A program made the translations under genes and the position numbers. A stretch of DNA of 32,190 bases from positions 1 to 32,190 of the forward strand of contig NZ_JRGN01000248.1 of assembly GCF_000775575.1 (NCBI RefSeq), read 5' to 3'. The DNA is from Planococcus sp. CAU13. Its GTDB lineage: Bacteria; Bacillota; Bacilli; Bacillales_A; Planococcaceae. Below, piece after piece: positions 8,321-16,339 of the stretch. Within the stretch, counting starts at the first letter, position 1. Each line of letters opens with the position of its first letter. Under the pieces are notes generated by a model. The model saw only the letters and a list, made by a program, of their open reading frames with translations. It was not told the origin of the DNA and did not search any database.

Positions 8321-9100
8321 TCAATTCCCAATCCGCACAGCCTGATTCCGATTCTGCAGCACCGCAAGAATACTGAGCGCTGCGAGAAGGCTCGTTTTCG
8401 GGTTATTCGGCATCGGATTGTTCTCAACCTGCAGCTGCATGCGGCCGAAAACACCTTCAGCTTCGATGGTATGCGTATTCCGCTCAACAGCCGGATCGAC
8501 GATGACGCGCACTTCCGTTTTCTCCGGTCCGATTCCCGCAATTGCCAGCACCAACGCCACGTTGACATTCTTCGGGAATTTTTCAACAGCAGCAAACGCA
8601 GATCCTTCGAACAGCATTTCTTCCTTGTCCGTCTCCATTCCCAGCGATGCCGGCGATTTTCGCGTCGTAATCCTGACCCGCTCCAAACCGCCAGCTGCTC
8701 TCGCTGATTGCAGCAGATCCAGTCCTCCGATTGCACCTGACGGCAGGAAAATCTGCGTACCAGCCGTTTCCGCCAATGTCTTGAGGCGTTTCAGAAAATC
8801 TGCATCTTTGAAGACACCGATGCTGCTGACGACGAGGTCTTTCTTGTTGGCCACAACCTCTTCCAGATAGAGCGCGGCCGCTTCCACTGTTGATGCTTCC
8901 ACGATAATATCCATGGGCTGCTCTAAAAACCGCGGCAGATCTGTAAAGAAATCAGCGTCATACTTCTCGCTCAATCGAACGCCGGCTTCCTGATTGCGCC
9001 CGAAAATCGCCAGTACTTTTCCTTCGGCCATTCTTTTCATATTCACTTGTTCCAATAAATACGAGGCAATGTTGCCTGTTCCGATGATTCCGATATTCAT
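8321..9100 (-). CDS. nadX: aspartate dehydrogenase
   Basis: A 259-residue NAD(P)-dependent enzyme that oxidises L-aspartate to iminoaspartate, a precursor for NAD synthesis, or runs in reverse. A Rossmann fingerprint GIIGTGNIA opens the protein (residues 4-12). The middle has PSGAIGGLDLL. The C-terminal signature includes KFPKNVNVA, DPAVERNTHTIEAEG (His210, the likely catalytic histidine) and the ending NPMPNNPKTSLLAALS typical of the DUF108/AspDH family. GGAGGG precedes the ATG at 9100. It is the last gene of a minus-strand run that also holds the APH-like kinase and DinB-like genes. No quinolinate synthase genes are nearby, so the NAD pathway role is inference. Confidence 0.85.
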   Translation of the reverse strand: MNIGIIGTGNIASYLLEQVNMKRMAEGKVLAIFGRNQEAGVRLSEKYDADFFTDLPRFLEQPMDIIVEASTVEAAALYLEEVVANKKDLVVSSIGVFKDADFLKRLKTLAETAGTQIFLPSGAIGGLDLLQSARAAGGLERVRITTRKSPASLGMETDKEEMLFEGSAFAAVEKFPKNVNVALVLAIAGIGPEKTEVRVIVDPAVERNTHTIEAEGVFGRMQLQVENNPMPNNPKTSLLAALSILAVLQNRNQAVRIGN

Positions 9101-9194
9101 GATAGCCCTCCTTTTAATGGATGAGACTGTTTCTTCTATCTATCATGATACCTATTCCATTGACGAAAGTCTGTTGTTTGCATTGCTTCCATTC

Positions 9195-10142
9195 TCAAAA
9201 TCGTACACCATTCCACGCAGTCGCCACTTCAAGCATATTCACACCTTCCGCCTCTCTACCGGTTTTAATCAGCAGCAGGCCTGTCGAAACGCATTGGATA
9301 AATCCCCATTCCCAGATCGCTTGCGGATCTTCACCCGTCATCCGGCTCAGGAAATGACAGCGTTTCCTGCCTTCCGCCAGCGGATTGACCGCCAGCTCAT
9401 CCGGCCACTCCCGCATGAGCACACCGAGGTCGTAAGCCGGTTCTCCCAGCAGCCCATCGGGATCGATCAATTTAAATGAAGGCTGTGACTCCTCCGGATC
9501 CTGAAGGATGTTTTCATTGTGCGCATCGCCGTGAAGCAGTACTGCTTTGCTCGGATTTCGTTGAGCCAGGCGACCTTCCAAATAAATGAGTGCCTGTGTC
9601 ACGATTTCGACTGAGCAAGGCTTGCCCAGTTCCAGCCAAAGTTCGGGGATGAAATCAATAAACCAGGGGATTAGCTCATCAAAAGTCTGTAACGCATGCT
9701 GCTCCGGCACCGGCTTCCATGTTTTCATCAGCGCTGAACAAATGATTTCCATTTCTTGCCGAGGCGAATAGCCTGAGATCTTCAAAAGCGGACCAAGCCG
9801 TTCAAGTAACAGCGCCTTCAAGCTGTGATCCTCTTTCAGCAGCCGTACATAACCTACTCCATCAGCAATCCGTAACGCCTCCAGCTCCTGGTCAAAGACG
9901 GAGTTCCCTTCCATCTGCGGCATGGCCAGTTTTAGAACAGCGGGCTCTCGGTTTTTCGTCCGAACTTCCGTGACAAGCGCTTCCGATCCGCCGCTCAGCG
10001 TTTTCACAAAGCGGAGTTCCCATTTTTTTATAAGTTCCATCAGAGTCTCTTTCACTTCCGCCAGCCATAGTTCACCCTTCGGCCCCATGCTTTTCGCTTT
10101 CAGCTGCACAATCAGCGGAATAAAATCTTTTGGTTCGTCCAC
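9195..10142 (-). CDS. aminoglycoside/hydroxyurea antibiotic resistance kinase family protein (APH(6)-like)
   Basis: A 315-residue small-molecule kinase. The catalytic loop HGDAHNENIL and the metal-binding LIDPDGLLGEPAYDLGVLMREW segment match the APH(6)/hydroxyurea phosphotransferase family, which includes streptomycin 6-phosphotransferases. The N-terminal lobe has SGGSEALVTEV and a lysine in AVLKLAMP for ATP. I start at GTG 10142, 8 bases after AAGGAG; a TTG six codons earlier would place that site inside the gene. Chromosomal members often have no proven drug target, so resistance is possible but unproven. It lies 60 bases downstream of the DinB-like gene and is probably cotranscribed with it. 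Confidence 0.8.
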   Translation of the reverse strand: MDEPKDFIPLIVQLKAKSMGPKGELWLAEVKETLMELIKKWELRFVKTLSGGSEALVTEVRTKNREPAVLKLAMPQMEGNSVFDQELEALRIADGVGYVRLLKEDHSLKALLLERLGPLLKISGYSPRQEMEIICSALMKTWKPVPEQHALQTFDELIPWFIDFIPELWLELGKPCSVEIVTQALIYLEGRLAQRNPSKAVLLHGDAHNENILQDPEESQPSFKLIDPDGLLGEPAYDLGVLMREWPDELAVNPLAEGRKRCHFLSRMTGEDPQAIWEWGFIQCVSTGLLLIKTGREAEGVNMLEVATAWNGVRF

Positions 10143-10202
10143 CTCGCCCGCTCCTTCCAACGCGTTAAAAAAGAAGGAGATTTTTTCTCCATCTTTTTCA
10201 CT

Positions 10203-10679
10203 TCACTCGTCATTTCCTGCTGCAGATGGCGGCCACGCCCCCATAATTTTTCGGGCAAAAGCCACCTGCCCCGCATGATACGAATTGTGAAGGACAATCG
10301 TCTGCAAACACTCAGCCCGTGTCGCTTCGCTGCCTTCCGCCACCTGTTCATTCAAATCTTTTTCCGCTTCCGCTTCAGCCGCTTTCAATCCATTCCGGAA
10401 ATACACAACAGCCGCTTCCCATTCTTCTTCGCTCTCCGGTCCTGCAGTAGGCGGCCAGGATGCAGCGTCGGCATTCGCACCGTCCGGCATGTCTCCCTCC
10501 AGAATATCCAGCATGAAATATTGCCAGTAATTCATATGAAACAGCAATTCCCAAACAGAATGCGGGAAATCCCCTTTTTTCTCGCCAGCCTGCTGCCAGC
10601 CCATTCCATCAAATACCGTCTCCGTGTCCACATGCGCCCTTTCTCCGTGCAGGCCATTCAGAAAAAATTTTGCATCCAT
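10203..10679 (-). CDS. DinB-like metal-binding protein
   Basis: A 158-residue four-helix-bundle protein of the DinB/YfiT type. The three histidines expected for the metal site are seen in ELLFHMNYW (first) and LHNSYHAGQV (two more). Members bind a divalent metal; some are thiol transferases, and most are uncharacterised, with several induced by DNA damage. The start is the ATG at 10679, since GAGGAGG lies 6 bases before it; the frame continues 34 codons upstream without a binding site. It is the first gene of a probable minus-strand transcript with the APH-like gene and is divergent from padR. Confidence 0.8.
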   Translation of the reverse strand: MDAKFFLNGLHGERAHVDTETVFDGMGWQQAGEKKGDFPHSVWELLFHMNYWQYFMLDILEGDMPDGANADAASWPPTAGPESEEEWEAAVVYFRNGLKAAEAEAEKDLNEQVAEGSEATRAECLQTIVLHNSYHAGQVAFARKIMGAWPPSAAGNDE

Positions 10680-10787
10680 CGAATTCCTCCTCATGATTGT
10701 CAAAGTTCCGTTTCCTCTTCCATAACCTATTCCACATCTTTTAGAAACTTCCTTTTCTTTTATTTCAATAAAAACTCCCACGATACC

Positions 10788-10816
10788 TTGACACTCGATA
10801 TATCGTCACATATACT
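10788..10816 (+). promoter_or_regulatory. near-consensus sigma-A promoter of the padR operon
   Basis: A perfect -35 TTGACA (10788-10793) and a -10 TATACT (10811-10816) have the optimal 17-base spacing. A 10-bp palindrome lies inside the spacer and another lies just after the start site. Confidence 0.85.
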
Positions 10817-10834
10817 ATGAGTAACGATATATCG
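10796..10834. promoter_or_regulatory. paired CGATATATCG palindromes, probable PadR operators
   Basis: Two identical perfect palindromes CGATATATCG (10796-10805 and 10825-10834) are centred 29 bases apart. One overlaps the promoter spacer and one the initial transcribed region. A partial third copy (CGATATA) follows at 10840. Placement ahead of padR suggests autorepression. Confidence 0.7.
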
Positions 10835-10867
10835 CAAGGCGATATAAAAGAAGAAAGAGGTGGTTAT

Positions 10868-11206
10868 ATGCAACCCCTATCGGAATCGACATACCTGGTT
10901 TTATTGGCGTTGGCGCAGGAGCCTTCGCACGGTTACGGAATCATCAAGAAAATCGAGGAATACAGCGGCGGCGACATTGTACTCGCACCCGGAACGCTTT
11001 ATGGCGTGCTGACCAATCTGCAGAAACAGAAGCTGATCGAACTCGTCACCGCCGAAAAAGAAAGCCGGCAGAAGAAGATTTACAGGCTGACCGATGATGG
11101 CCTGGCCAGTTTTCGTATGGAATACGAACGCTTTAAAAAGATGCTGACGATCAGTGATGACATCTTGAAAGGAGAGAAAAAGGATGAAAACATTCAAAAA
11201 GTTTAA
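10868..11206 (+). CDS. PadR family transcriptional regulator
   Basis: A 112-residue winged-helix repressor. The sequence follows the PadR pattern: STYLVLLALAQEPSHGYGIIKKIEEY, then GTLYGVLTNLQKQKLIE for the recognition helix, and RQKKIYRLTDDGLASF for the wing, with a short C-terminal dimerisation helix. The start is ATG 10868 with an AGAGGTGG site; the longer open frame would begin inside the operator region. It overlaps the next gene (DUF2812) by 23 bases, so the two are coupled. PadR regulators paired with DUF2812 membrane proteins are common in Bacillales. The ligand is unknown. The upstream palindromes make autoregulation likely. Confidence 0.9.
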   Translation: MQPLSESTYLVLLALAQEPSHGYGIIKKIEEYSGGDIVLAPGTLYGVLTNLQKQKLIELVTAEKESRQKKIYRLTDDGLASFRMEYERFKKMLTISDDILKGEKKDENIQKV

Positions 11207-11711
11207 AATATCACTTGCCAATGATATCGACAAAGAGGAAAAATGGCTGACCCAAATGTCGTCAAAAGGATTCCACTTCTATAAGTACAGCCTGTTTTTC
11301 TATCATTTTGAAGAAGACCACAGCCGCTCGTATATTTATCAGGCGGACTTCCAATCAGCGGACGATGAATATTTCGAACTCTATAAACAGGCCGGCTGGG
11401 AACATATCCATACGGTAATGGAATCCTTCCATTACTTCCGCGCCCCCAGGGACGTCATTGGCGACAAGCGCATCTATTCGGATCCCGCTTCTATTAAAGG
11501 CATGTATCAGCGGATGCTGACGTTTTACTCGATCATTTTTCTCTGCATGATCGTAGCGCAGGCCGGCCTGCTGCTCAACTGGAAACCGAGTTTCTTCTCT
11601 TTCCTGTCGGTTTCAATCGTCACCGCCGCCGTCGTGATCTATGTTTTCCTCTTCATCGGGCTGCTGCAGAAAATGCGGAAGTATGATAAGCAATCCGATG
11701 TTAAATACTGA
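11184..11711 (+). CDS. DUF2812 membrane protein, PadR partner
   Basis: A 175-residue protein with a soluble N-terminal half (DUF2812 pattern: FKISLANDIDKEEKWLTQMSSKG, ending in the aromatic-rich GWEHIHTVMESFHYFRAP) and two membrane segments near residues 112-130 and 138-160, then a charged tail. GGAGAG precedes the ATG at 11184, which lies inside the end of padR. The family's function is unknown; its constant pairing with PadR suggests a membrane sensor or the regulated target. Neither is proven. Confidence 0.85.
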   Translation: MKTFKKFKISLANDIDKEEKWLTQMSSKGFHFYKYSLFFYHFEEDHSRSYIYQADFQSADDEYFELYKQAGWEHIHTVMESFHYFRAPRDVIGDKRIYSDPASIKGMYQRMLTFYSIIFLCMIVAQAGLLLNWKPSFFSFLSVSIVTAAVVIYVFLFIGLLQKMRKYDKQSDVKY

Positions 11712-11722
11712 CCAATACAGCA

Positions 11723-11756
11723 AGCCCCTTATTTTATCCCGGGATAAGGGGTTTCT
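11723..11756 (+). terminator. terminator of the padR-DUF2812 operon
   Basis: The stem 11725-11732 with 11744-11751 has additional inner pairing through a TCCCGGGA palindrome and ends in a short T-rich stretch. Confidence 0.75.
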
Positions 11757-11825
11757 GTCTGGCAAGCGCCGCCCTGCTTCAGATTATCGGCGATTCCCCA
11801 AATGCCATTCAATCCTTTCTTCCAA

Positions 11826-11863
11826 ATAAAAATGCCGCTCCCCTGAAATAAGGGAACGGCATT
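11826..11863 (-). terminator. terminator of cstA
   Basis: The stem 11831-11837 with 11857-11863 has further inner pairs. On the minus strand it is followed by a T-rich run (11830 down to 11826). It lies just downstream of the cstA stop. Confidence 0.75.
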
Positions 11864-11877
11864 AATTTTAAAAGAGA

Positions 11878-13308
11878 TTAATCCACCGCGACGACAGTTT
11901 CGACATCGTCGGCCCGGTTTTTTCGTGCTTTCAGGAAGAACAGACCTACCAGGATAATCGTCAGCACAAGCCCGATGATGAACGACAGGTTCAAATCAAG
12001 ATTGAAGCCGATTTTCTGGTTCAGGATGTAGACGAAAACCATATAGGTGATGAATATTGCCGGTGCCAACGACACCAGGTAATTCTTGCCTTGGATATAC
12101 AAGTACATCGTCGCAATCCACAAAGCAATCGCGGCCGTCGCCTGGTTTGCCCAGGAGAAATAGCGCCACAACAGTGCGAAATCGATTTGCGTCAATGCGA
12201 TGGAAACTGCAAATAATGGAATCGCGATCATCAGGCGCTTAACCACTTTCTGCTGGTCTATCTTGATGTAATCGGCAATGATTGAACGCGCAGCGCGGAA
12301 CGCCGTATCGCCGGAAGTGATTGGCAAAACGATGGCACCAAGAACCGCGATTGTTCCGCCGACAGCGCCAAGAAGCGTCATGGAAACTTCATTGACGACA
12401 GCTGATGGCGTGCCTGAACTGATGATGCTGGATAGCGTCTGGCCATCGAAAATACTCATGGCAGCAGCAGCCCAGATCATCGCAATGATCCCTTCGGCAA
12501 TCATCATGCCGTAGAAAATATAACGCCCTTGGGACTCATTTTGCGTTGTCCGCGAAATAATCGGCGACTGTGTCGCATGGAAACCCGATAAAGCTCCGCA
12601 CGTGATCGTGAAGAACAGCATCGGGAAAATTGGCAAATTATCTGGATGCAGATTCACTAAGCTCAGTTCCGGAATTTTATACTCGGAAAACAATAGTACT
12701 CCACCTACTCCGATAGTACCGATCAACAACACTGCGCCGAAGTATGGATAAAGCCGGCCGATGATTTTATCGATCGGCAGAATAGTTGAAAGGAAATAAT
12801 AAACGAAAATAAGTGCGATTAAAATTCCCACAGCCACTTTGCCATCTAGGAGAATAGCAAGCAAAGATGCCGGCGTTGTTACAAATACTGTTCCAACCAG
12901 CAACAGCAGCAATAACGCGAAAAAGTTTACAAGATGTTTGGAAGCCGCGCCCAGGAATTTCCCGGCAAGTTCAGGAATATGCGCTCCTTTGTTGCGGATG
13001 GAAATCATGCCGGTCAAATAATCATGCACGGCTCCTGCAAAAATACATCCGATGACAATCCAAAGAAATGCGACTGGCCCGTAAAGAGCACCCATAATCG
13101 GGCCGAAAATCGGGCCGGTTCCTGCGATATTCAGCAATTGGATCAGAGAGTTTTTATGTTTGTTCATTGGTACAAAGTCAATGCCATCCTGGTTGGCATA
13201 AGCAGGCGTTTTGCGCCCTTCCATCGGGCCGAACAATTTTTCGATATACTTGCCGTACGTAAAATAAGCGGCAACCAGCAATGCAATTGATACTAAAAAT
13301 GTGATCAT
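11878..13308 (-). CDS. cstA: carbon starvation protein CstA family transporter
   Basis: A 476-residue polytopic membrane protein with about 13 hydrophobic segments. The CstA/Pfam CstA_N signature is clear: LLNIAGTGPIFGPIMGALYGP near residue 60, FAGAVHDYLTGMISIRNKG near 90-105, and TCGALSGFHATQSPIISRT near 237-257. Family members import peptides or pyruvate; this one is of the shorter type. AGAGGAG precedes the ATG at 13308. Upstream on the same strand are a sigma-A-like promoter and, in the leader, a perfect cre box, so repression by CcpA in rich carbon is likely. No LytST-like two-component genes are adjacent. Confidence 0.9.
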   Translation of the reverse strand: MITFLVSIALLVAAYFTYGKYIEKLFGPMEGRKTPAYANQDGIDFVPMNKHKNSLIQLLNIAGTGPIFGPIMGALYGPVAFLWIVIGCIFAGAVHDYLTGMISIRNKGAHIPELAGKFLGAASKHLVNFFALLLLLLVGTVFVTTPASLLAILLDGKVAVGILIALIFVYYFLSTILPIDKIIGRLYPYFGAVLLIGTIGVGGVLLFSEYKIPELSLVNLHPDNLPIFPMLFFTITCGALSGFHATQSPIISRTTQNESQGRYIFYGMMIAEGIIAMIWAAAAMSIFDGQTLSSIISSGTPSAVVNEVSMTLLGAVGGTIAVLGAIVLPITSGDTAFRAARSIIADYIKIDQQKVVKRLMIAIPLFAVSIALTQIDFALLWRYFSWANQATAAIALWIATMYLYIQGKNYLVSLAPAIFITYMVFVYILNQKIGFNLDLNLSFIIGLVLTIILVGLFFLKARKNRADDVETVVAVD

Positions 13309-13326
13309 GTGTTCACTCCTCTTTTT

Positions 13327-13340
13327 TGTAATCGCTTACA
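13327..13340 (-). promoter_or_regulatory. cre (CcpA) site in the cstA leader
   Basis: TGTAATCGCTTACA matches the 14-base catabolite-responsive element consensus TGWAANCGNTNWCA at every position. It lies about 80-95 bases downstream of the predicted start site and 18 bases before the cstA start codon, a position suited to roadblock repression. Confidence 0.8.
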
Positions 13341-13427
13341 GTCAAACGTGCAATTCTTCGTATGTTCCTCTATGCTTCTCATTTTCATAACGACAAGGAC
13401 GAAAATACTTTCTTTATACTGCTATAA

Positions 13428-13456
13428 AGAATATTATATGAATTTGCAAAAGTCAA
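13428..13456 (-). promoter_or_regulatory. cstA promoter
   Basis: On the minus strand, TTGACT (13456-13451) and TATTCT (13433-13428) are separated by 17 bases. A 7-bp inverted repeat with a 4-base centre (CTTTATA at 13412-13418, TATAAAG at 13423-13429) overlaps the start-site region and may be a further operator. Confidence 0.65.
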
Positions 13457-13733
13457 TATAGATTTAAACTATTTATTTCCCATAAACCATTGACTTGTCC
13501 TCTTCTATTCATGTGTTGTATGGTATAAGACTGGAAATTATTTTTCCAAAGATTCTCACTATAAATTCAAGATAGGTTTGATTGTTTTTCTAAAATATTA
13601 TCAATCGAAATAGCGCGCTCTCTTTTTTATCAAATATTTGATTTTTTAATAATAAACAGTTAATTTCGGCTACAGATTTTACCGCGTTATAGGTTTACAA
13701 TTTTGGTAAAAAAACAGGAAGGAGGTGTTCCAC
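13457..13733. other. AT-rich non-coding region between cstA and the SGNH hydrolase gene
   Basis: The divergent intergenic region (13309-13733 in full) holds the cstA control signals listed separately. Its right part is strongly AT-rich. A 7-bp inverted repeat (TTTTACC 13677-13683, GGTAAAA 13705-13711) lies just ahead of the ribosome binding site of the hydrolase gene. I do not find a convincing promoter for the hydrolase. Confidence 0.5.
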
Positions 13734-14507
13734 ATGAGCAAAATGCTCCGTATCCTCATCATTTTGATGATGGCTCTTTCATTGCCTCTGTCGACTGCTT
13801 TTGCGCACAACGGCCATCATGGCCATCATGATCACGGGAAGGACAATCTGGTCGCTTTGGGTGATTCGGTTCCATACGGCTACGCTCCTGACCGCAATAA
13901 TGCAAAACCGGCCCACTACGCCTATCCGTATCAGATTGGGAAGTACGCCGATTTGAAAGTTCATAATCTGGCTGTTCCCGGCTGGCAGACTGATGATCTG
14001 CTCTATGCTCTGGAAAACAACAAGAAATTCCGTCAGGCTGTGAAGCGCGCGGATTACGTGACAGTCCAGATCGGCGGCAACGATTTCCTTGAAGTTCTGA
14101 GAGCCGCCCAGCTTGAAAGCAAGGGCGACATGAAGAAATTCCATCGATTGCTTCAGCACAAGCTTGCGAAAAGTGATGCATTCGATAATATCAATGAAAT
14201 CATCAAAGAAATACGGTCGCTGACTAAAGCCAGAATCGTGCTGTACAATCTGTACAACCCGTTCCAGCTGAATGACCCGCTCCACAAAGTTGCGGATATG
14301 TACCTGCCGCAGCTTAACGCTATGTATAAAAACATAGCCGATTCGTATAAACGCGTTTCACTTGCAGACGCCTACAGAGCTTTCGGCGACAATCAAGCGA
14401 AATTCGTCTATAAAGGAGACATTCACCCGACAAAAGCCGGACACGCAGCACTCGCTAAAATCGGCTTGAAAGCGCTGAAACGTGAATATGCACACCACCG
14501 GAATTAA
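13734..14507 (+). CDS. secreted SGNH/GDSL-type hydrolase
   Basis: A 257-residue secreted lipase/esterase-like protein. A signal peptide (about residues 1-24) ends in TAFA. The SGNH blocks are present: ALGDSVPYGY with nucleophile Ser45, the oxyanion glycine region before NLAVPGWQTDD, QIGGNDFLE, and DIHPTKAGH with the catalytic Asp and His. Directly after the predicted cleavage site lies a histidine-rich stretch HNGHHGHHDHG, which is unusual and could bind metal. AAGGAGG is 8 bases before the ATG at 13734; a GTG three codons earlier overlaps that site and is unlikely. The substrate may be acyl groups on cell-wall polymers or lipids. It is monocistronic, with a terminator directly after. Confidence 0.85.
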   Translation: MSKMLRILIILMMALSLPLSTAFAHNGHHGHHDHGKDNLVALGDSVPYGYAPDRNNAKPAHYAYPYQIGKYADLKVHNLAVPGWQTDDLLYALENNKKFRQAVKRADYVTVQIGGNDFLEVLRAAQLESKGDMKKFHRLLQHKLAKSDAFDNINEIIKEIRSLTKARIVLYNLYNPFQLNDPLHKVADMYLPQLNAMYKNIADSYKRVSLADAYRAFGDNQAKFVYKGDIHPTKAGHAALAKIGLKALKREYAHHRN

Positions 14508-14513
14508 TGAAAG

Positions 14514-14548
14514 AAAAACTGCGGTCCTCTGAGGAGGACTGCAGTTTT
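14514..14548. terminator. bidirectional terminator
   Basis: A strong stem (about 14515-14528 with 14534-14547, one mismatch) has a T-run on the right and an A-run on the left. It can serve both the hydrolase gene and the convergent ABC transporter operon. Confidence 0.85.
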
Positions 14549-14615
14549 TGGTTTTAAGAAATGTTTTATTCCATTCCTCATTGCAATCAAAAATTCAACC
14601 TTCTTCCTCTTTCAA

Positions 14616-15395
14616 TCACTGCTGATCCGCAAACAGCCACCATCCCACCGTTGCGGCAAAACCTCCGAGAGCCATCAGCGCGACAATGAAAAAGCTGAAG
14701 AAGCCCAGGCCCTCAGAGATTCCCGCCATGCCGCTGTACAGCGCAGGCACCGCCCACGGAAAATATGCACCGTAACCGATGGCCGCAATCAGCTGAGCAC
14801 AGACCACCATGAAAACGACAAAGCCGAGCGGCGCCAGAAACCCTTTCCCGTAACAGGCGAAAAAAGCGACCGGCGTGCTCAGGGCCACGGTCAGCGCAGT
14901 TGTTGCCGCCAATAGAAAGAAGCCTTCAAGCACTGTCGAGGATGACCATTCCGGCAATCCGACAAGCATGCCGATTCCTGTTCCGACGACAACGACGTAA
15001 ATGCTCAACAGCAGACAAGTCAATAACACGGCGACAAACTTGGCGAGAACGGTGATGCTCCGGTGCGCAGGCAGCGCCAACAGATCCTTGATCGTCCGGT
15101 CGGCATATTCCCGACCGAAAACCCAGCTTGTAACGAAGCCGAACACAATGAGGCCGCCGACTGCGATGATCTGGGCCAGCAAACTGAAAAAAGCCGGCCA
15201 CGTCGCTTCGCCCATAATCTGTGCTTTGTCGCCGAGCAAGCCGCTCGTCCTTGCCAGCTCCGGATCTTTCAGCACGAACATGAAAAATCCTCCCATCACC
15301 GGTGCCAGTGTAAAAATCGCGAGCGTGATCCAAATCATTTTCGATTTCCGGATTTTGATGTTTTCCGCCTGCAGCGCCGCGGTGAAATAGCCCAT
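14616..15395 (-). CDS. ABC transporter permease (ABC-2/BcrB type)
   Basis: A 259-residue membrane protein with six hydrophobic segments. It has the ABC-2 layout: an N-terminal AENIKIRKSKMIW amphipathic segment, a first membrane segment and the conserved cytosolic motif FGREYADRTIKDLLALP that contacts the ATPase. I start at the ATG at 15395, 7 bases after AAAGGAGG; it overlaps the ATPase stop codon (TGATG). With the upstream ATPase it forms an exporter similar to bacitracin/lantibiotic immunity or membrane-stress transporters. The substrate is not evident. Confidence 0.85.
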   Translation of the reverse strand: MGYFTAALQAENIKIRKSKMIWITLAIFTLAPVMGGFFMFVLKDPELARTSGLLGDKAQIMGEATWPAFFSLLAQIIAVGGLIVFGFVTSWVFGREYADRTIKDLLALPAHRSITVLAKFVAVLLTCLLLSIYVVVVGTGIGMLVGLPEWSSSTVLEGFFLLAATTALTVALSTPVAFFACYGKGFLAPLGFVVFMVVCAQLIAAIGYGAYFPWAVPALYSGMAGISEGLGFFSFFIVALMALGGFAATVGWWLFADQQ

Positions 15396-16315
15396 CACTC
15401 GGCCTCCTTTCCTTTAATGGACCGCATGAAATAAGATTCCAGCGATTCCACTTTGACATTGACATACCTCGGTGGGAAGCCCATTTCCGCCAGTTTGGCC
15501 GATACAATTTCCGGCCGGTCAAGGAGCGTTTGCTCTCTAATTTCAATAAAACCAGCAACATCAAGCAGACATGCCATCCCCTGTTCCGTTAAAGCATCAG
15601 CTGCCGACCTATTGTTTCGCGTAGCCACCAGCAGTTTCCGCTGAATCAGGCTGTTTAATTCATTCGTTTCGAATTCTTCAACCAAACGGCCATGATGAAT
15701 GATGCCGATTTTATCGGCAATGAGTGCGACTTCGCTGAGCAGGTGGCTCGACAGGAAAATGCTGATGCCCTGGTTGCTCGCCAAATCCCGCAGCAATTCC
15801 CGCACTTCCACAATGCCTGCTGGATCCAGCCCGTTCACTGGTTCATCCAGAATCAGAATATCGGGCTCGTGCATCATTGCCTTCGCGATTCCGAGTCGCT
15901 GAGCATTTCCAAGCGACAGATGTTTGGCTTTTCGTTTTGCGTACGGCGTCAATTTGAGTTTATCAATGATCTGTCCTACTGCATCCGGTTTCTTGATCTG
16001 CCGCAGCCGCCGGAACAAATCCAGGTTCTCTTCAACCGTCAATTCCGGGTAAGCATACGGCGTCTCCACCAGATAGCCGACCTTTTCCCACAGCTGAAAA
16101 TTGGCAAGCGAGACTTTTTTTCCGAACAGCGAGCAGCTGCCTTCCGTCGGCTTAATCATTCCGAGCATCATGCGGATCGTGGTCGTCTTGCCCGAGCCAT
16201 TCAATCCGATAAAACCGTATATCTCTCCCTTTTTCAATTCCAGGGAAAGATTTTCGACTGCTTGTACATCCTTGAAACGTTTCGATAAATGTTCTATCGC
16301 AATGACCGTCTCCAT
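15395..16315 (-). CDS. ABC transporter ATP-binding protein (BcrA type)
   Basis: A 306-residue ATPase driving the permease encoded immediately downstream. Motifs in order: Walker A GLNGSGKTT (37-45), the Q-loop region VGYLVETPYAYPELT, signature LSLGNAQRLGIAKAM (a LSLG variant common in BcrA-like ATPases), Walker B ILILDEPVNGLDP and the switch histidine in LSSHLLSE. A C-terminal extension of about 80 residues follows, usual for this subfamily. I begin at the ATG at 16315, preceded by GGAGAGG; an ATG eight codons earlier lacks a site. The stop overlaps the permease start by one base, so translation is coupled. Export of an antimicrobial peptide is a plausible but unproven role. Confidence 0.9.
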   Translation of the reverse strand: METVIAIEHLSKRFKDVQAVENLSLELKKGEIYGFIGLNGSGKTTTIRMMLGMIKPTEGSCSLFGKKVSLANFQLWEKVGYLVETPYAYPELTVEENLDLFRRLRQIKKPDAVGQIIDKLKLTPYAKRKAKHLSLGNAQRLGIAKAMMHEPDILILDEPVNGLDPAGIVEVRELLRDLASNQGISIFLSSHLLSEVALIADKIGIIHHGRLVEEFETNELNSLIQRKLLVATRNNRSAADALTEQGMACLLDVAGFIEIREQTLLDRPEIVSAKLAEMGFPPRYVNVKVESLESYFMRSIKGKEAE

Positions 16316-16339
16316 CTCGATCCTCTCCTCTATCTTCAT

